From the NCBI GenBank assembly GCA_002291845.1, contig DBAU01000034.1, forward strand, positions 1 to 64,000: DNA of 64,000 nucleotides, written 5' to 3'. Position numbers and translations under genes: made by a program. Position 1 is the stretch's first letter. Each line of letters begins with the position of its first letter. Origin of the DNA: Alphaproteobacteria bacterium UBA1002 (GTDB lineage Bacteria > Pseudomonadota > Alphaproteobacteria > Rickettsiales > UBA998). The notes under the pieces were generated by a model, which searched no databases, was not told where the DNA came from, and saw only the letters and a list, made by a program, of their open reading frames with translations. Positions 1 through 8,340 of this stretch are shown here, in pieces.

Positions 1-3000
1 AGACATCGAGCGGGCTGGTGATCAGCCGTAATGCTTCTGATACAACCGAGGTTACCCACTTCAAGATCACAGGCATCACGGGCGGGACGTTATATAAGAA
101 TGACGGCACCACAGTGATCAATGACGGGGATTTTATTACCTTTGCAGAAGGCAATGCCGGGCTGAAATTCTCCTTCCCACCGAATGTGAGCGGCAGTGGT
201 AGCTTTAATGTACAGGCGTCGACGGCGGCTAATGATAGTGGTCTTGGTGGATCGGTGGCGACCGCCAGCATCACTGCCAGTGCAGTGAATGATGCGCCGG
301 TGATCTCGGGGCTCGATCCCAGCGTGACCTATGCCGAGAATTTCCTCAACCTTTTCCCGCAGATACTCAATACTGCCACAGCGACGATCAGCGATATCGA
401 TTCCCTGGATTTTGACGGGGGCGCACTGAGTATTGTGATGAGCAGTGCATCCGGCTCGGATTTCCTGAGTGTTCGCCATCAGGGTAATGCCGCGGGACAG
501 ATTGGGGTGAGTGGTGCGACGGTCAGCTTTGGCGGGGTGGCGTTTGGCACCATCACCAGCAATGGCGCAAGCGGGACGGCACTGACCATTCAGTTCGGCA
601 GCGGCGTTGGAACGGCGCAGATACAGGCATTGCTCATGAATATTCAGTATCAGAGCACGTCAGATAGCCCATTGGCCACACAAAATGCGCTGGTAACCTT
701 AAATGATGGTGATGGTGGAACCAGCGCCTCCGCAGCGATTGCCGTAAATATTACACCGCAGCCCGATGGTGATCAGACCTTTACCCTGATCTTAGGGGTG
801 GATACGATTTATTCTGCGGGCGGGAATGATACGTTTAACACCACCACCGCATCGCTATCCTCTTTTGATACCATTTACGGAGCATCCGGTTCAGACACAC
901 TGAACTTCACCAACGCCAGCACGAATGTGGCCGCGGATTTTGCCAATAAGTACGGTATTGATGTTCTCGCGTTCAATGCGAATGGGAATACCCTGGTACT
1001 GGATAATGACCTGATCGATCGCAGTGATAACGGGAGCAGTATTCTGCTTGCCAATGGCATCTATACCATCACTAGCCTCGATACCTCCGCCGTCAATGCT
1101 AGCAATGATGTATTGATTGGTGGAACGGGGCTTGTCACCCTCTCTGCCGCGGGCAACCGTGTGGTATCGGCCGATGGGGTAAATACCTCTATCACGGGTG
1201 GAGCGGGCAACGACACCATCATTGGCAGTACTGGAAACGATACACTAAACGGAGCGGCAGGGAATGACGTTCTCTCTGGTGGCAGCGGAAACGATACGTT
1301 TAACACGGCCACTGGAGATATGACGGGCGGTGATACCATTACGGGTGGCTCTGGTAACGATATTCTGCGTTTTACCAATGCCATTAATATTACAAACGTC
1401 TCATCCTTCGATAATGTCTCAGGTATTGATGCAATCACACTGACTGGTAACGGCACCGCTCTGGTCGTTTCTGATGCGCTGATTGATGGCTCTGATAGTG
1501 GCACTGAGTTTGATCTTCTCAATGGTACCTTCACGCTGGGTAGTCTGAATACTTCAACCCTGAGTTCGGCGAATCGCTTCTACGTCGGAGGTACGGGAAC
1601 CGTGACGCTGGCCGCGGGCGTCAACAATGTCGTTTATGGGCGCGACGGGGTGAACGTGACCATCACCGGAAATACCGGAAATGACTCGATTATCGGAGGC
1701 AGTGGAAATGATACACTGAGCGGCGGCGCCGGCAATGATACGCTGCAGGGGGGCGTCGGGGCAGATAGCCTGAACGGTGGCGGTGGCGCAGATGTGTTTT
1801 ACTTTGCCAGTGTTGCGGAATCCGACCTTTCCGCAACCGACCGCATCACCGGCTTCAATACATTGGAGAACGATCTGATTGATCTGCGCAATCTTGGTTT
1901 TACTGGTCTTCAGGCCGGTGCTGCAATTGGAACAGTACTCGGCTTTACCAATGATGGTGCGGATACAACGATTGTTGATGCAGCGGGTACCTTCCGGCTG
2001 ACGCTCACCGGCGTGTACACCATGCTGCAGGCCAATGTGATCTTTAACAGTGAAACCCTGACCCCGGCACTTGATAATCTCGCGGGTAATTCTAATGCCA
2101 ATACGTTCATTGCTGCGGCATCCTCGATCAGTATAGGTGATGTGGTTGCCGCAGGGCTTGGGCTTGATACGCTCCAGATCATCACAGCAGCCAGTGGCGC
2201 CGACGCGCTGACACCAGCAAAACTGGCCAGCTTTACGGGCATTGATATCATCAGCTTCTTTGTCAGCGGCAACGTGGTGACCTTGAATGATACCATCATT
2301 GATAATCCCGATAACGGCAGCTCACTGGAGTTGGCTAATGGCGGATTTACCATCACCAGCCTTGATGTTTCGGCGGTCAGTGCCAGTAACAATGTTATCA
2401 TTGCAGGTACGGGTTTGGTGACGCTTGCCAATGTGGCAGGACGGGTGCTTGGCAAAGACGGTGTCAACACCTCTATCACGGGCGGCACAGCGGCAGATAC
2501 CATCATCGGTGGAAGCGGGAATGACACTCTAAACGGTAATACAGGTAATAACCGTATCGAAGGGGGGGCAGGCAATGATAGCCTCTCTGCAGGTAATAAT
2601 AACGATACGTTTGTCGGCGGCGCAGGAGCCGATACGATCACCAGTGCCAATGGTGTGGATCGCTTTGTCTATACTGCCGTGACAGATAGTGATTTTACTG
2701 CTTCGGATCGCATTACGGACTTCAGTGTGGGCGCCGGGGATCTTCTCGATTTTACCGCACTTGCTTTCACGGGAATTCAGGCCGGAGCTGCGTCGGGGAG
2801 CGTCCTTGGGTATACTAATAATGGGGTCGATACCACCATTGTGGATGCGGCAGGAACCTTCCGCCTGATTCTTACCGGCGTTATTGCCCCGGATGCCAAC
2901 GTGCTCTTTGCTGGATCCTCCTTCACGCTCACAGCCTCCGCTACAGATAACTTCAGCGGTACGACGGGAAGTGATAACTTCACGGCCGCAGCGGCTAATT

Positions 3001-3884
3001 TCCAAGTGGGGGATACCATCAGTGGCGGGACGGGAACAGACGCGCTTATTTTTACCAGTGCCACCACGGCTGGCAATGCGGTCACCGCTGCCAAGCTAGC
3101 CAATGTGACGGGTATTGATATCCTCCGCTTTAATGCGGGCGGGAATACTGTCACGCTCAGTGATGCATTTGTGGATGCCAGCGATAACGGCAACTCGGTG
3201 ATTCTTGCTAATGCCGGTAACACCATCACCAGCCTGGATGTTTCTGCATTGACTGGGGCGAATCTTACCTACATCGGGGGGACCGGTGCGGTCACCATGA
3301 CCGGTGCCTCTGGACGACTGGCGGTCCTCGATGGGGTCGCAGCGACCATTGTGGGCACAGCAGGTGGCGATACGATCACCGGCGGCAGCAGTAACGATAC
3401 CTTCACCGGCGGGGGCGGTGTGGATAGCTTATATGGTGGGGCTGGTAACGATCGTTTCAATTACACGGCGGCGGAATTTGTCAGCGGGGAAACCCTGGTG
3501 GGGGGAGCGGGAACAGATCAGGTAGTGTTCTCCACAGCAGCGACCATTACCGGTGCAGAATTGACCAATAAATCCGGCATTGAGACCTTTACCTTTGCGA
3601 CCGCTGCAGCCGCCAGTATTACCTTCTCCAGTGGTTACACCATCGATACCGGAACGACCCTTACACTGACTGGCCCCACGGGGGCGTTCAGTTTTGTGGC
3701 GAATGTATCGGCGCTCGGTATCAATACCAGTATGAGCGGCGGCTCAGCGGCCGATACCCTCACGGGGGGGCAGGCAATGATACATTCATTGGAGGTGCGG
3801 GAAGCGACAGCATCAGCGGCGGTAACGGCAATGACACGTTTAGTACGTCCGTCACTGATTTCATTGCCGGGGATACGATGTTAG
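1..3884 (+). CDS. Giant RTX calcium-binding protein, 5'-truncated by the window, frameshifted at its 3' end
   Basis: This is the middle part of a very large secreted RTX-type protein. The reading frame is open from the first bases (codons begin at base 3), so the first GTG at 18 is not a real start and the gene begins outside the window. The first residues resemble a cadherin-like or VCBS-type adhesin domain ending near AVNDAPVI. After this come many glycine-aspartate nonapeptides such as GGAGNDTIIG and GGSGNDTLSG, which bind calcium in the serralysin/RTX family. Between them lie four copies of a roughly 90-residue module and two copies of a serralysin-like segment (DRITDF..GAGDLLDF). Such proteins leave by type I secretion; no secretion genes are in view. 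The last roughly 38 residues before the stop at 3884 are out-of-frame sequence caused by a missing base near 3764-3770. The true protein continues to 5488. Family sure; exact role (adhesin or surface layer) unknown. Confidence 0.85.
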   Translation, partial: TSSGLVISRNASDTTEVTHFKITGITGGTLYKNDGTTVINDGDFITFAEGNAGLKFSFPPNVSGSGSFNVQASTAANDSGLGGSVATASITASAVNDAPVISGLDPSVTYAENFLNLFPQILNTATATISDIDSLDFDGGALSIVMSSASGSDFLSVRHQGNAAGQIGVSGATVSFGGVAFGTITSNGASGTALTIQFGSGVGTAQIQALLMNIQYQSTSDSPLATQNALVTLNDGDGGTSASAAIAVNITPQPDGDQTFTLILGVDTIYSAGGNDTFNTTTASLSSFDTIYGASGSDTLNFTNASTNVAADFANKYGIDVLAFNANGNTLVLDNDLIDRSDNGSSILLANGIYTITSLDTSAVNASNDVLIGGTGLVTLSAAGNRVVSADGVNTSITGGAGNDTIIGSTGNDTLNGAAGNDVLSGGSGNDTFNTATGDMTGGDTITGGSGNDILRFTNAINITNVSSFDNVSGIDAITLTGNGTALVVSDALIDGSDSGTEFDLLNGTFTLGSLNTSTLSSANRFYVGGTGTVTLAAGVNNVVYGRDGVNVTITGNTGNDSIIGGSGNDTLSGGAGNDTLQGGVGADSLNGGGGADVFYFASVAESDLSATDRITGFNTLENDLIDLRNLGFTGLQAGAAIGTVLGFTNDGADTTIVDAAGTFRLTLTGVYTMLQANVIFNSETLTPALDNLAGNSNANTFIAAASSISIGDVVAAGLGLDTLQIITAASGADALTPAKLASFTGIDIISFFVSGNVVTLNDTIIDNPDNGSSLELANGGFTITSLDVSAVSASNNVIIAGTGLVTLANVAGRVLGKDGVNTSITGGTAADTIIGGSGNDTLNGNTGNNRIEGGAGNDSLSAGNNNDTFVGGAGADTITSANGVDRFVYTAVTDSDFTASDRITDFSVGAGDLLDFTALAFTGIQAGAASGSVLGYTNNGVDTTIVDAAGTFRLILTGVIAPDANVLFAGSSFTLTASATDNFSGTTGSDNFTAAAANFQVGDTISGGTGTDALIFTSATTAGNAVTAAKLANVTGIDILRFNAGGNTVTLSDAFVDASDNGNSVILANAGNTITSLDVSALTGANLTYIGGTGAVTMTGASGRLAVLDGVAATIVGTAGGDTITGGSSNDTFTGGGGVDSLYGGAGNDRFNYTAAEFVSGETLVGGAGTDQVVFSTAATITGAELTNKSGIETFTFATAAAASITFSSGYTIDTGTTLTLTGPTGAFSFVANVSALGINTSMSGGSAADTLTGGQAMIHSLEVREATASAAVTAMTRLVRPSLISLPGIRC

Positions 3885-4945
3885 GTGGCACTGGTTCAGA
3901 CACGCTGCTCTTCACGAGCGGTGGAACCATCAGCGCAGCAGCATTTGCTAATAAATCCGGTATAGAGACCATCACCCTGGCGAATGCGACGACCGCACTC
4001 ACCCTACCGGGAACCTATAGCTTTGAGACAGGCAGTACCCTGACACTCAACGGAAGCACTATAACTTCTGGGGGCACACTGAATGCGGATCTTTCTGCTG
4101 TCACGTTCAATGTCAGCATGACGGGAGGCACGGCTAATGATACGCTGCTGGCGGGCAGCGGCGCAGATACTATTGCCGGTACCAACGGCAATGACAGCGT
4201 GAATGGTGGCGCGGGGGATGATTTATTCACGACTACCGCAGCGCAGTTTGTGGCGGGCGATACCATCATCGGCGGATTGGGTGTTGATAGTCTGAGCTTC
4301 AGCAATGCTGCCACAGTGGCAGGGGGTGCGTGGGCAAACAAAAGTGGCATCGAGGTCATTAACCTGTTCAATGGAACAAACAATATCACCTTTGCAGCGG
4401 GCTATACTATTGATACGGGTTCTGTACTCACCATCAACGGGGGCAGTACAACCAACGCCCAGACGATCAATCTGGCGACGCTCGCCATCGATACGCAACT
4501 GACGACGGGTACATCAGGAGATTCGCTGACGGGCGGTGCCGGCAATGACACCATTTTATCCGGTAGTGGAAACGACACGCTGATTTCAAGCGCCGGCAAT
4601 GACTCGCTCGATGCCGGGTTGGGAACGGACTTCTTTGTTTTCACCGGGGCGCAGTTTACCGCAGCCACCACCGTTGCTGGAGGAGGAGGGGCGGATACGT
4701 TGACCTTTACGGGTGCGGTCACGGCGGGTGCCGCCCAATTTGCCAATAAATCAGGTATTGAGACCTTTGTAACGTCCAACGCCACCTCCAGCCTCACATT
4801 TGCCTCGGGCTATGCAATTGATACCGGTACTACGCTCACCCTTGACGGTACGGCAGCAACCGCAGCGCAAACGTTCAATATCAGCGCCCTATCGATTAAT
4901 GGAAACCTGCTCGGGGGTGCTGGGGCGGATGTGCTAACGGGAGGC
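975..4945 (+). repeat. Two families of tandem protein modules in the RTX gene
   Basis: Four A modules start near 986, 1447, 2267 and 3141. Each reads roughly GN-T-V-L-D/N-D-x-I/V-D-x-S/P-D-NG-S, then ITSLD-S-A, GGTG-VT, a DGVN-T-I stretch and RTX nonapeptides. Four B modules start near 3568, 3949, 4336 and 4744, each beginning NKSGIE. A third block (DRIT-F ... TTIVDAAGTFRL-LTG) occurs twice, near 1830-2040 and 2690-2890. The copies differ at the protein level by a third or more, so they are old duplications, not recent ones. Confidence 0.8.
3764..3770 (+). other. Frameshift in a run of seven G within the giant RTX gene
   Basis: Reading the upstream frame, the protein runs normally to LTGG at the G tract and then turns into non-RTX sequence. 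If one extra G is added (eight instead of seven) the frame continues as TGGAGNDTFIGGAGSD, a textbook RTX repeat, and stays open to 5488. The break is therefore a single-base deletion in a homopolymer. It may be a sequencing error, a real mutation, or a slippage (phase-variable) site; the sequence alone cannot decide. Confidence 0.85.
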
Positions 4946-5488
4946 AGTGGGGCAGATTCTATCCGCGGAGGTGCAGGCGCCGATACGATTGCGCTGGGCA
5001 TTGACGCGGTGCTGGATTCTGTACGCTACAGTGCCATCACAGACGGAGCTGCAGCAGGAAGCAATACGGGCCATGATGTGGTGAGCCAGTTCGATGTGGG
5101 GACTGACCGGGTTTCGTTTGGGCTGAATTTTAATACTAACGGAAACGCGATCGATCTGGATGATGTGTCGAACAATAATAATTTTGCGTTTGCATCCAAT
5201 ATCGCGGCCAATTTTAATACGACACATGAGGCTTTATTGCTCACCGGATTAAGTAATGCCGCACTGACCCAATCTGGGTTTACGTCGCTTTTATCGGTGA
5301 TTAATGGGTTAGGCGTCACCGCCGCGTCTGGCGAGAATGCGCTGATTGTGGCTCAGGGTGCGACTCAAACGGGCATCTATTATTATGCGGAGACGGAATC
5401 CAGCAATACAACGGTCACCGCTCCGGAGCTGCGCTTGCTTGCCGTGATTGATGGTCTGCTGACAACGGCAAATTTCGACTTTTTCTAA
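3878..5488 (+). CDS. Giant RTX protein, C-terminal part after the frameshift
   Basis: This is the downstream half of the same RTX gene. The correct frame is already in use from about 3770; the ATG at 3878 is only the first methionine after the break and has no clear ribosome binding site. It holds three of four copies of a module that begins NKSGIE and runs through a DTG-TLTL segment to a GGxxxDxLxGG calcium repeat. It ends in a serralysin-like C-terminal region (DVVSQFDVGTDRVSFG) and an unglycylated tail rich in N, T and A, finishing in ANFDFF. A C-terminal end with an acidic residue and large hydrophobics is usual for type I secretion signals. Together with the upstream part the protein exceeds 1,800 residues within this window. 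Confidence 0.85.
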   Translation: MLGGTGSDTLLFTSGGTISAAAFANKSGIETITLANATTALTLPGTYSFETGSTLTLNGSTITSGGTLNADLSAVTFNVSMTGGTANDTLLAGSGADTIAGTNGNDSVNGGAGDDLFTTTAAQFVAGDTIIGGLGVDSLSFSNAATVAGGAWANKSGIEVINLFNGTNNITFAAGYTIDTGSVLTINGGSTTNAQTINLATLAIDTQLTTGTSGDSLTGGAGNDTILSGSGNDTLISSAGNDSLDAGLGTDFFVFTGAQFTAATTVAGGGGADTLTFTGAVTAGAAQFANKSGIETFVTSNATSSLTFASGYAIDTGTTLTLDGTAATAAQTFNISALSINGNLLGGAGADVLTGGSGADSIRGGAGADTIALGIDAVLDSVRYSAITDGAAAGSNTGHDVVSQFDVGTDRVSFGLNFNTNGNAIDLDDVSNNNNFAFASNIAANFNTTHEALLLTGLSNAALTQSGFTSLLSVINGLGVTAASGENALIVAQGATQTGIYYYAETESSNTTVTAPELRLLAVIDGLLTTANFDFF

Positions 5489-5516
5489 AAATTTTTGATA
5501 CGCCTGCCTCGATGGT

Positions 5517-5548
5517 CTTGAACGTCAGGGGCGCTATTCTTATCTATG
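5517..5548 (+). promoter_or_regulatory. RpoH (sigma-32) heat-shock promoter of hsp20
   Basis: The -35 box CTTGAA lies at 5517-5522. Eighteen bases after CTTG comes CTTATCTATG at 5539-5548, which matches the alphaproteobacterial heat-shock -10 consensus CyTATnTnnG at every defined position. Transcription would start near 5555, about 55 bases before the hsp20 ATG. The match and the identity of the downstream gene support each other. Confidence 0.8.
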
Positions 5549-5610
5549 AAATTGTGGGCAGCCTTTGGGGGCCCGCGCTTTACAAAACCTTGCTGTTACA
5601 GGAGGTTATT

Positions 5611-6081
5611 ATGACAACAGCACTTTCTTTAACGCCCCTATTCCGTCAATCGGTAGGGTTTGATCGTTTCAACGATTTGTTTCAAACGCTGCTTTCTGGA
5701 GAGGAGCCTTCGGGCAATCCGTATCCTCCCTACAACATCGAAAAGCGGGGAGAAGATCGCTATGCCATCACCATGGCGCTGGCCGGGTTCTCAGAACGTG
5801 ATCTAACGCTCACCGTGCAGAATGATTGGTTGCGTGTGGCAGGTCGTATCGAAGAGCGCAAAGATGATGGTGTGGAATATCTCCATCGTGGCATTGCGAC
5901 CCGTGCCTTTGAGCGAACCTTCCGTTTGGCCGATCATCTGAAGGTGACGGGGGCTGAATTGAAAGATGGTCTTTTACAAATTCAGCTAACCCGAGAAGTC
6001 CCGGAAGAGGCAAAGCCCCGTTTTATCCCCATCAACGGGCACGCCCCCTCAACGATCGAAGCCAAGGCGGCTAAAAAATAG
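5611..6081 (+). CDS. Small heat-shock protein, Hsp20/IbpA family
   Basis: A 156-residue cytoplasmic holdase chaperone that binds unfolding proteins during stress and hands them to the DnaK and ClpB machinery. The alpha-crystallin domain spans about residues 39-130, with the IbpA-type segments YLHRGIA (90-96), RAFERTF (98-104) and GLLQIQL (120-126). An IPI motif at 139-141 is the usual C-terminal oligomerisation anchor. The start at 5611 is chosen because AGGAGG lies just upstream at a good distance; an in-frame extension to 5512 would run through the promoter. It is a single-gene unit with a heat-shock promoter in front and a hairpin terminator behind. The family is IbpA-like; which paralogue cannot be said. 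Confidence 0.95.
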   Translation: MTTALSLTPLFRQSVGFDRFNDLFQTLLSGEEPSGNPYPPYNIEKRGEDRYAITMALAGFSERDLTLTVQNDWLRVAGRIEERKDDGVEYLHRGIATRAFERTFRLADHLKVTGAELKDGLLQIQLTREVPEEAKPRFIPINGHAPSTIEAKAAKK

Positions 6082-6092
6082 CCGTAACGAAG

Positions 6093-6136
6093 AGAAGGCC
6101 GGAGTCTCAAGCTAGCCTGATACTCCGGCCTTTTTC
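6093..6136. terminator. Bidirectional intrinsic terminator between hsp20 and pbpC
   Basis: An 11-base-pair GC-rich stem (6095-6105 with 6122-6132) is followed by a T run on the plus strand and preceded by an A/G-rich run that serves the converging minus-strand gene. It lies in the 84-base gap between two tail-to-tail genes. Confidence 0.8.
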
Positions 6137-6165
6137 TCTGAAGGATCAGCCTGTGAATGAAGGGA

Positions 6166-8340
6166 TTACTTCACTTCAAAACGCACGGGTTTTGTTTTGC
6201 GTATCTGCCCATCCGGATGCCACAGGAGTGCCAGCAATTCGAAACGCCCGCGCTGGACGGGCCAGAGGTAATGCTTCTGGGATGTACGCGTCACGCGCTC
6301 GCCATTGAGAAACCATTCCACCTCTCCACCCTCGGGTAGTCCGGCAACTTCCCAGCGGAAGGCCTGAAGATCAGCCGGTATGCGTGGATCGTAGGCAAGC
6401 TTCAGATTCTCAGTGGGGCGTAGAATCTCTGCCACCGTAGATATTTCTGCATCCGGTGCATTGGCGAGTAAACGCCCGGGCAGAAAATACTCCGTGTATG
6501 GACGGCAGTTTGCTTCTGATGGCGCGGGATCAGGAATGCATACCTCCTGCGGGATCAGTCGGCGGTCCAGCGGCAGAGGCTGCGTGGTGGCCCCGCGATT
6601 CAGTTCCGCGAAGATGGCACGTAACGCTAACGCGGGCCCGCTGGCACCCGTGACCCCGTCCATCGGCATTTGATTGAGATTCCCCATCCACACTCCGACC
6701 ACATGTCGGTAGTCATAGCCCACGGCCCACGCATCGCGATAGTCGGTGGAGGTACCTGTTTTCACCGCGGTCTGTACGGGTAGATTCAAGACACTGCTGG
6801 CACCAAATTCACGCTGGCGAGCGTAAGGATCTGAGAGGATATGGCCAATGAGGGATGCGGCAGGAGATGTTATTACCTGCTTACCGGGTGTGACAGAGGC
6901 ATCCATGCGAAGCCGTAAGGGTCGAAAGATTCCTCCCTGTGCCAGCGCGGCATATGCTTGCACCAGCTCAAACAACGTCACCTCACCATTCCCCAGTGCC
7001 AGCCCCACATCGTAGCGGCGGCTATTATGGCTGAGACTGGAGAATCCAAGACGATGCAACAAGTTAAAGTAGGGCTCCACTCCCACAAAATTAATGGTAC
7101 GCACCGCTGGCGTATTGAGAGAGTTACCAAGTGCTTCACGCAAGGGTATTGCCCCATAATAATGCCGGCTGTAATTGCGGATGGCATGCAGGCCAGAGCC
7201 AATCGCATCTTGCAGAGGGGCATCATCGATTAAGGTGGCGGCGGTCCAGCCTTTTTCCAGTGCCGCTGCATAAAGAAAAGGCTTCAGCGCGGATCCAGGC
7301 TGTCGGGGCTGTAGCACCGGATCCAACGCGTAGCCTGGGGTGTGTTTGTCCCCGGCTACTGCCCATGCGAGCACCTCTCCGGTCGTATGGTCCACCACCA
7401 GCGCCGCGGCATTTTGTACCTGTAAATGTCCGAGCGCTTTGCGCCGCTCTTCCAGTAGGGCCCTCACGCGGGTATGGATGTGGGCATCAAGGGTACTACG
7501 CAGCGTCTCTGCATTTCCCTCTTTAAGCCGGATATGCTGAATAAAATGCGAGGCATCCAGCGGCAGGCTCGGGGCTTCCAATGCCAGCGTTTCGGACGCT
7601 ATCTGTATACGCTCCTGTGCGCTCAGAAGACCGGCATCCTGCATGGCATCTGCCAGACGGGCGATCGCCATTTCCAGCCGCGGTAGAGCCGAGGGTTTCC
7701 ATGGATCAAGCGCCGAGGGTGCGCGTACTAATACAGCCAGCATCAGCATTTCTTTGCGGCTGAGTGTTTGCAGATCGCGGTTGAAATATCCCCGCGACGC
7801 TTGCACGACACCCCGCCATTGACGCGCGTAAGGCACCTGATTGAGGTAAAATTCTAAAATATCTGCCTTGGTGAGTTGTCGCTCCAAGGCCATGGCCTCC
7901 CACCCCTCCATCCAGCGCGACCATAGGGTGCGGGGTCGTGGATGAAGCAGACGCACGACCTGCTCGCTCAACGTGCTGGCACCGCGCACGGTACGGGCCG
8001 CGCGTAAATTGGCCCATAACGCAGCCGCGCGGGCGGCCCAGTCTATCCCGTGATGTGATCTGAAACGACGGTCTTCGGCAAAAATAAATGCTTGTTGAAG
8101 AAACTCCGGAATTTCATGCAGTGCCTCAGTATCATGGAGATTCCAGCGATTCTGATAGGTGACATTCAGCGCGATTCCGTGGCGATCCAGCACGCGCAAT
8201 CGCTGCATACTCGAGGCGACCTGACGCCAATCTTGATGCACAGGCTGGTATTCCCAGAGTGTCGCCAGCGTCAGTAGGACCCCAAGTGTGCCAGCAGCGA
8301 TGACAACGGTGCGTAGAAAACGTACTGCGTTATTTGCCAC
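6166..8340 (-). CDS. pbpC: Penicillin-binding protein 1C (bifunctional glycosyltransferase/transpeptidase)
   Basis: Membrane-anchored peptidoglycan polymerase of 724 residues. One N-terminal membrane segment (about 8-29) is followed by a GT51 glycosyltransferase domain with the catalytic Glu in AEDRRF (E89) and the GASTLSEQ motif (120-127). The transpeptidase domain follows, with SALK (S350, K353), SLN (407-409) and KTGT (527-530). The C-terminal stretch after about residue 640 is the BiPBP_C domain typical of PBP1C. The start is a GTG that overlaps the end of the upstream alpha-2-macroglobulin gene by 11 bases, so the two are translationally coupled. PBP1C is usually dispensable and is thought to act in wall repair with its macroglobulin partner. 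Confidence 0.95.
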   Translation of the reverse strand: MANNAVRFLRTVVIAAGTLGVLLTLATLWEYQPVHQDWRQVASSMQRLRVLDRHGIALNVTYQNRWNLHDTEALHEIPEFLQQAFIFAEDRRFRSHHGIDWAARAAALWANLRAARTVRGASTLSEQVVRLLHPRPRTLWSRWMEGWEAMALERQLTKADILEFYLNQVPYARQWRGVVQASRGYFNRDLQTLSRKEMLMLAVLVRAPSALDPWKPSALPRLEMAIARLADAMQDAGLLSAQERIQIASETLALEAPSLPLDASHFIQHIRLKEGNAETLRSTLDAHIHTRVRALLEERRKALGHLQVQNAAALVVDHTTGEVLAWAVAGDKHTPGYALDPVLQPRQPGSALKPFLYAAALEKGWTAATLIDDAPLQDAIGSGLHAIRNYSRHYYGAIPLREALGNSLNTPAVRTINFVGVEPYFNLLHRLGFSSLSHNSRRYDVGLALGNGEVTLFELVQAYAALAQGGIFRPLRLRMDASVTPGKQVITSPAASLIGHILSDPYARQREFGASSVLNLPVQTAVKTGTSTDYRDAWAVGYDYRHVVGVWMGNLNQMPMDGVTGASGPALALRAIFAELNRGATTQPLPLDRRLIPQEVCIPDPAPSEANCRPYTEYFLPGRLLANAPDAEISTVAEILRPTENLKLAYDPRIPADLQAFRWEVAGLPEGGEVEWFLNGERVTRTSQKHYLWPVQRGRFELLALLWHPDGQIRKTKPVRFEVK

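Noticed and set aside
1061..2650. Several open frames on minus within the giant RTX gene
   Set aside because: These have proline, serine and valine-rich translations that mirror the glycine/aspartate repeats. They are shadows of the repeat structure.
1200..5000. Regular short repeats that might suggest a CRISPR array
   Set aside because: The repeats are degenerate, in frame and encode GGxGxD motifs; spacing and identity do not fit CRISPR.
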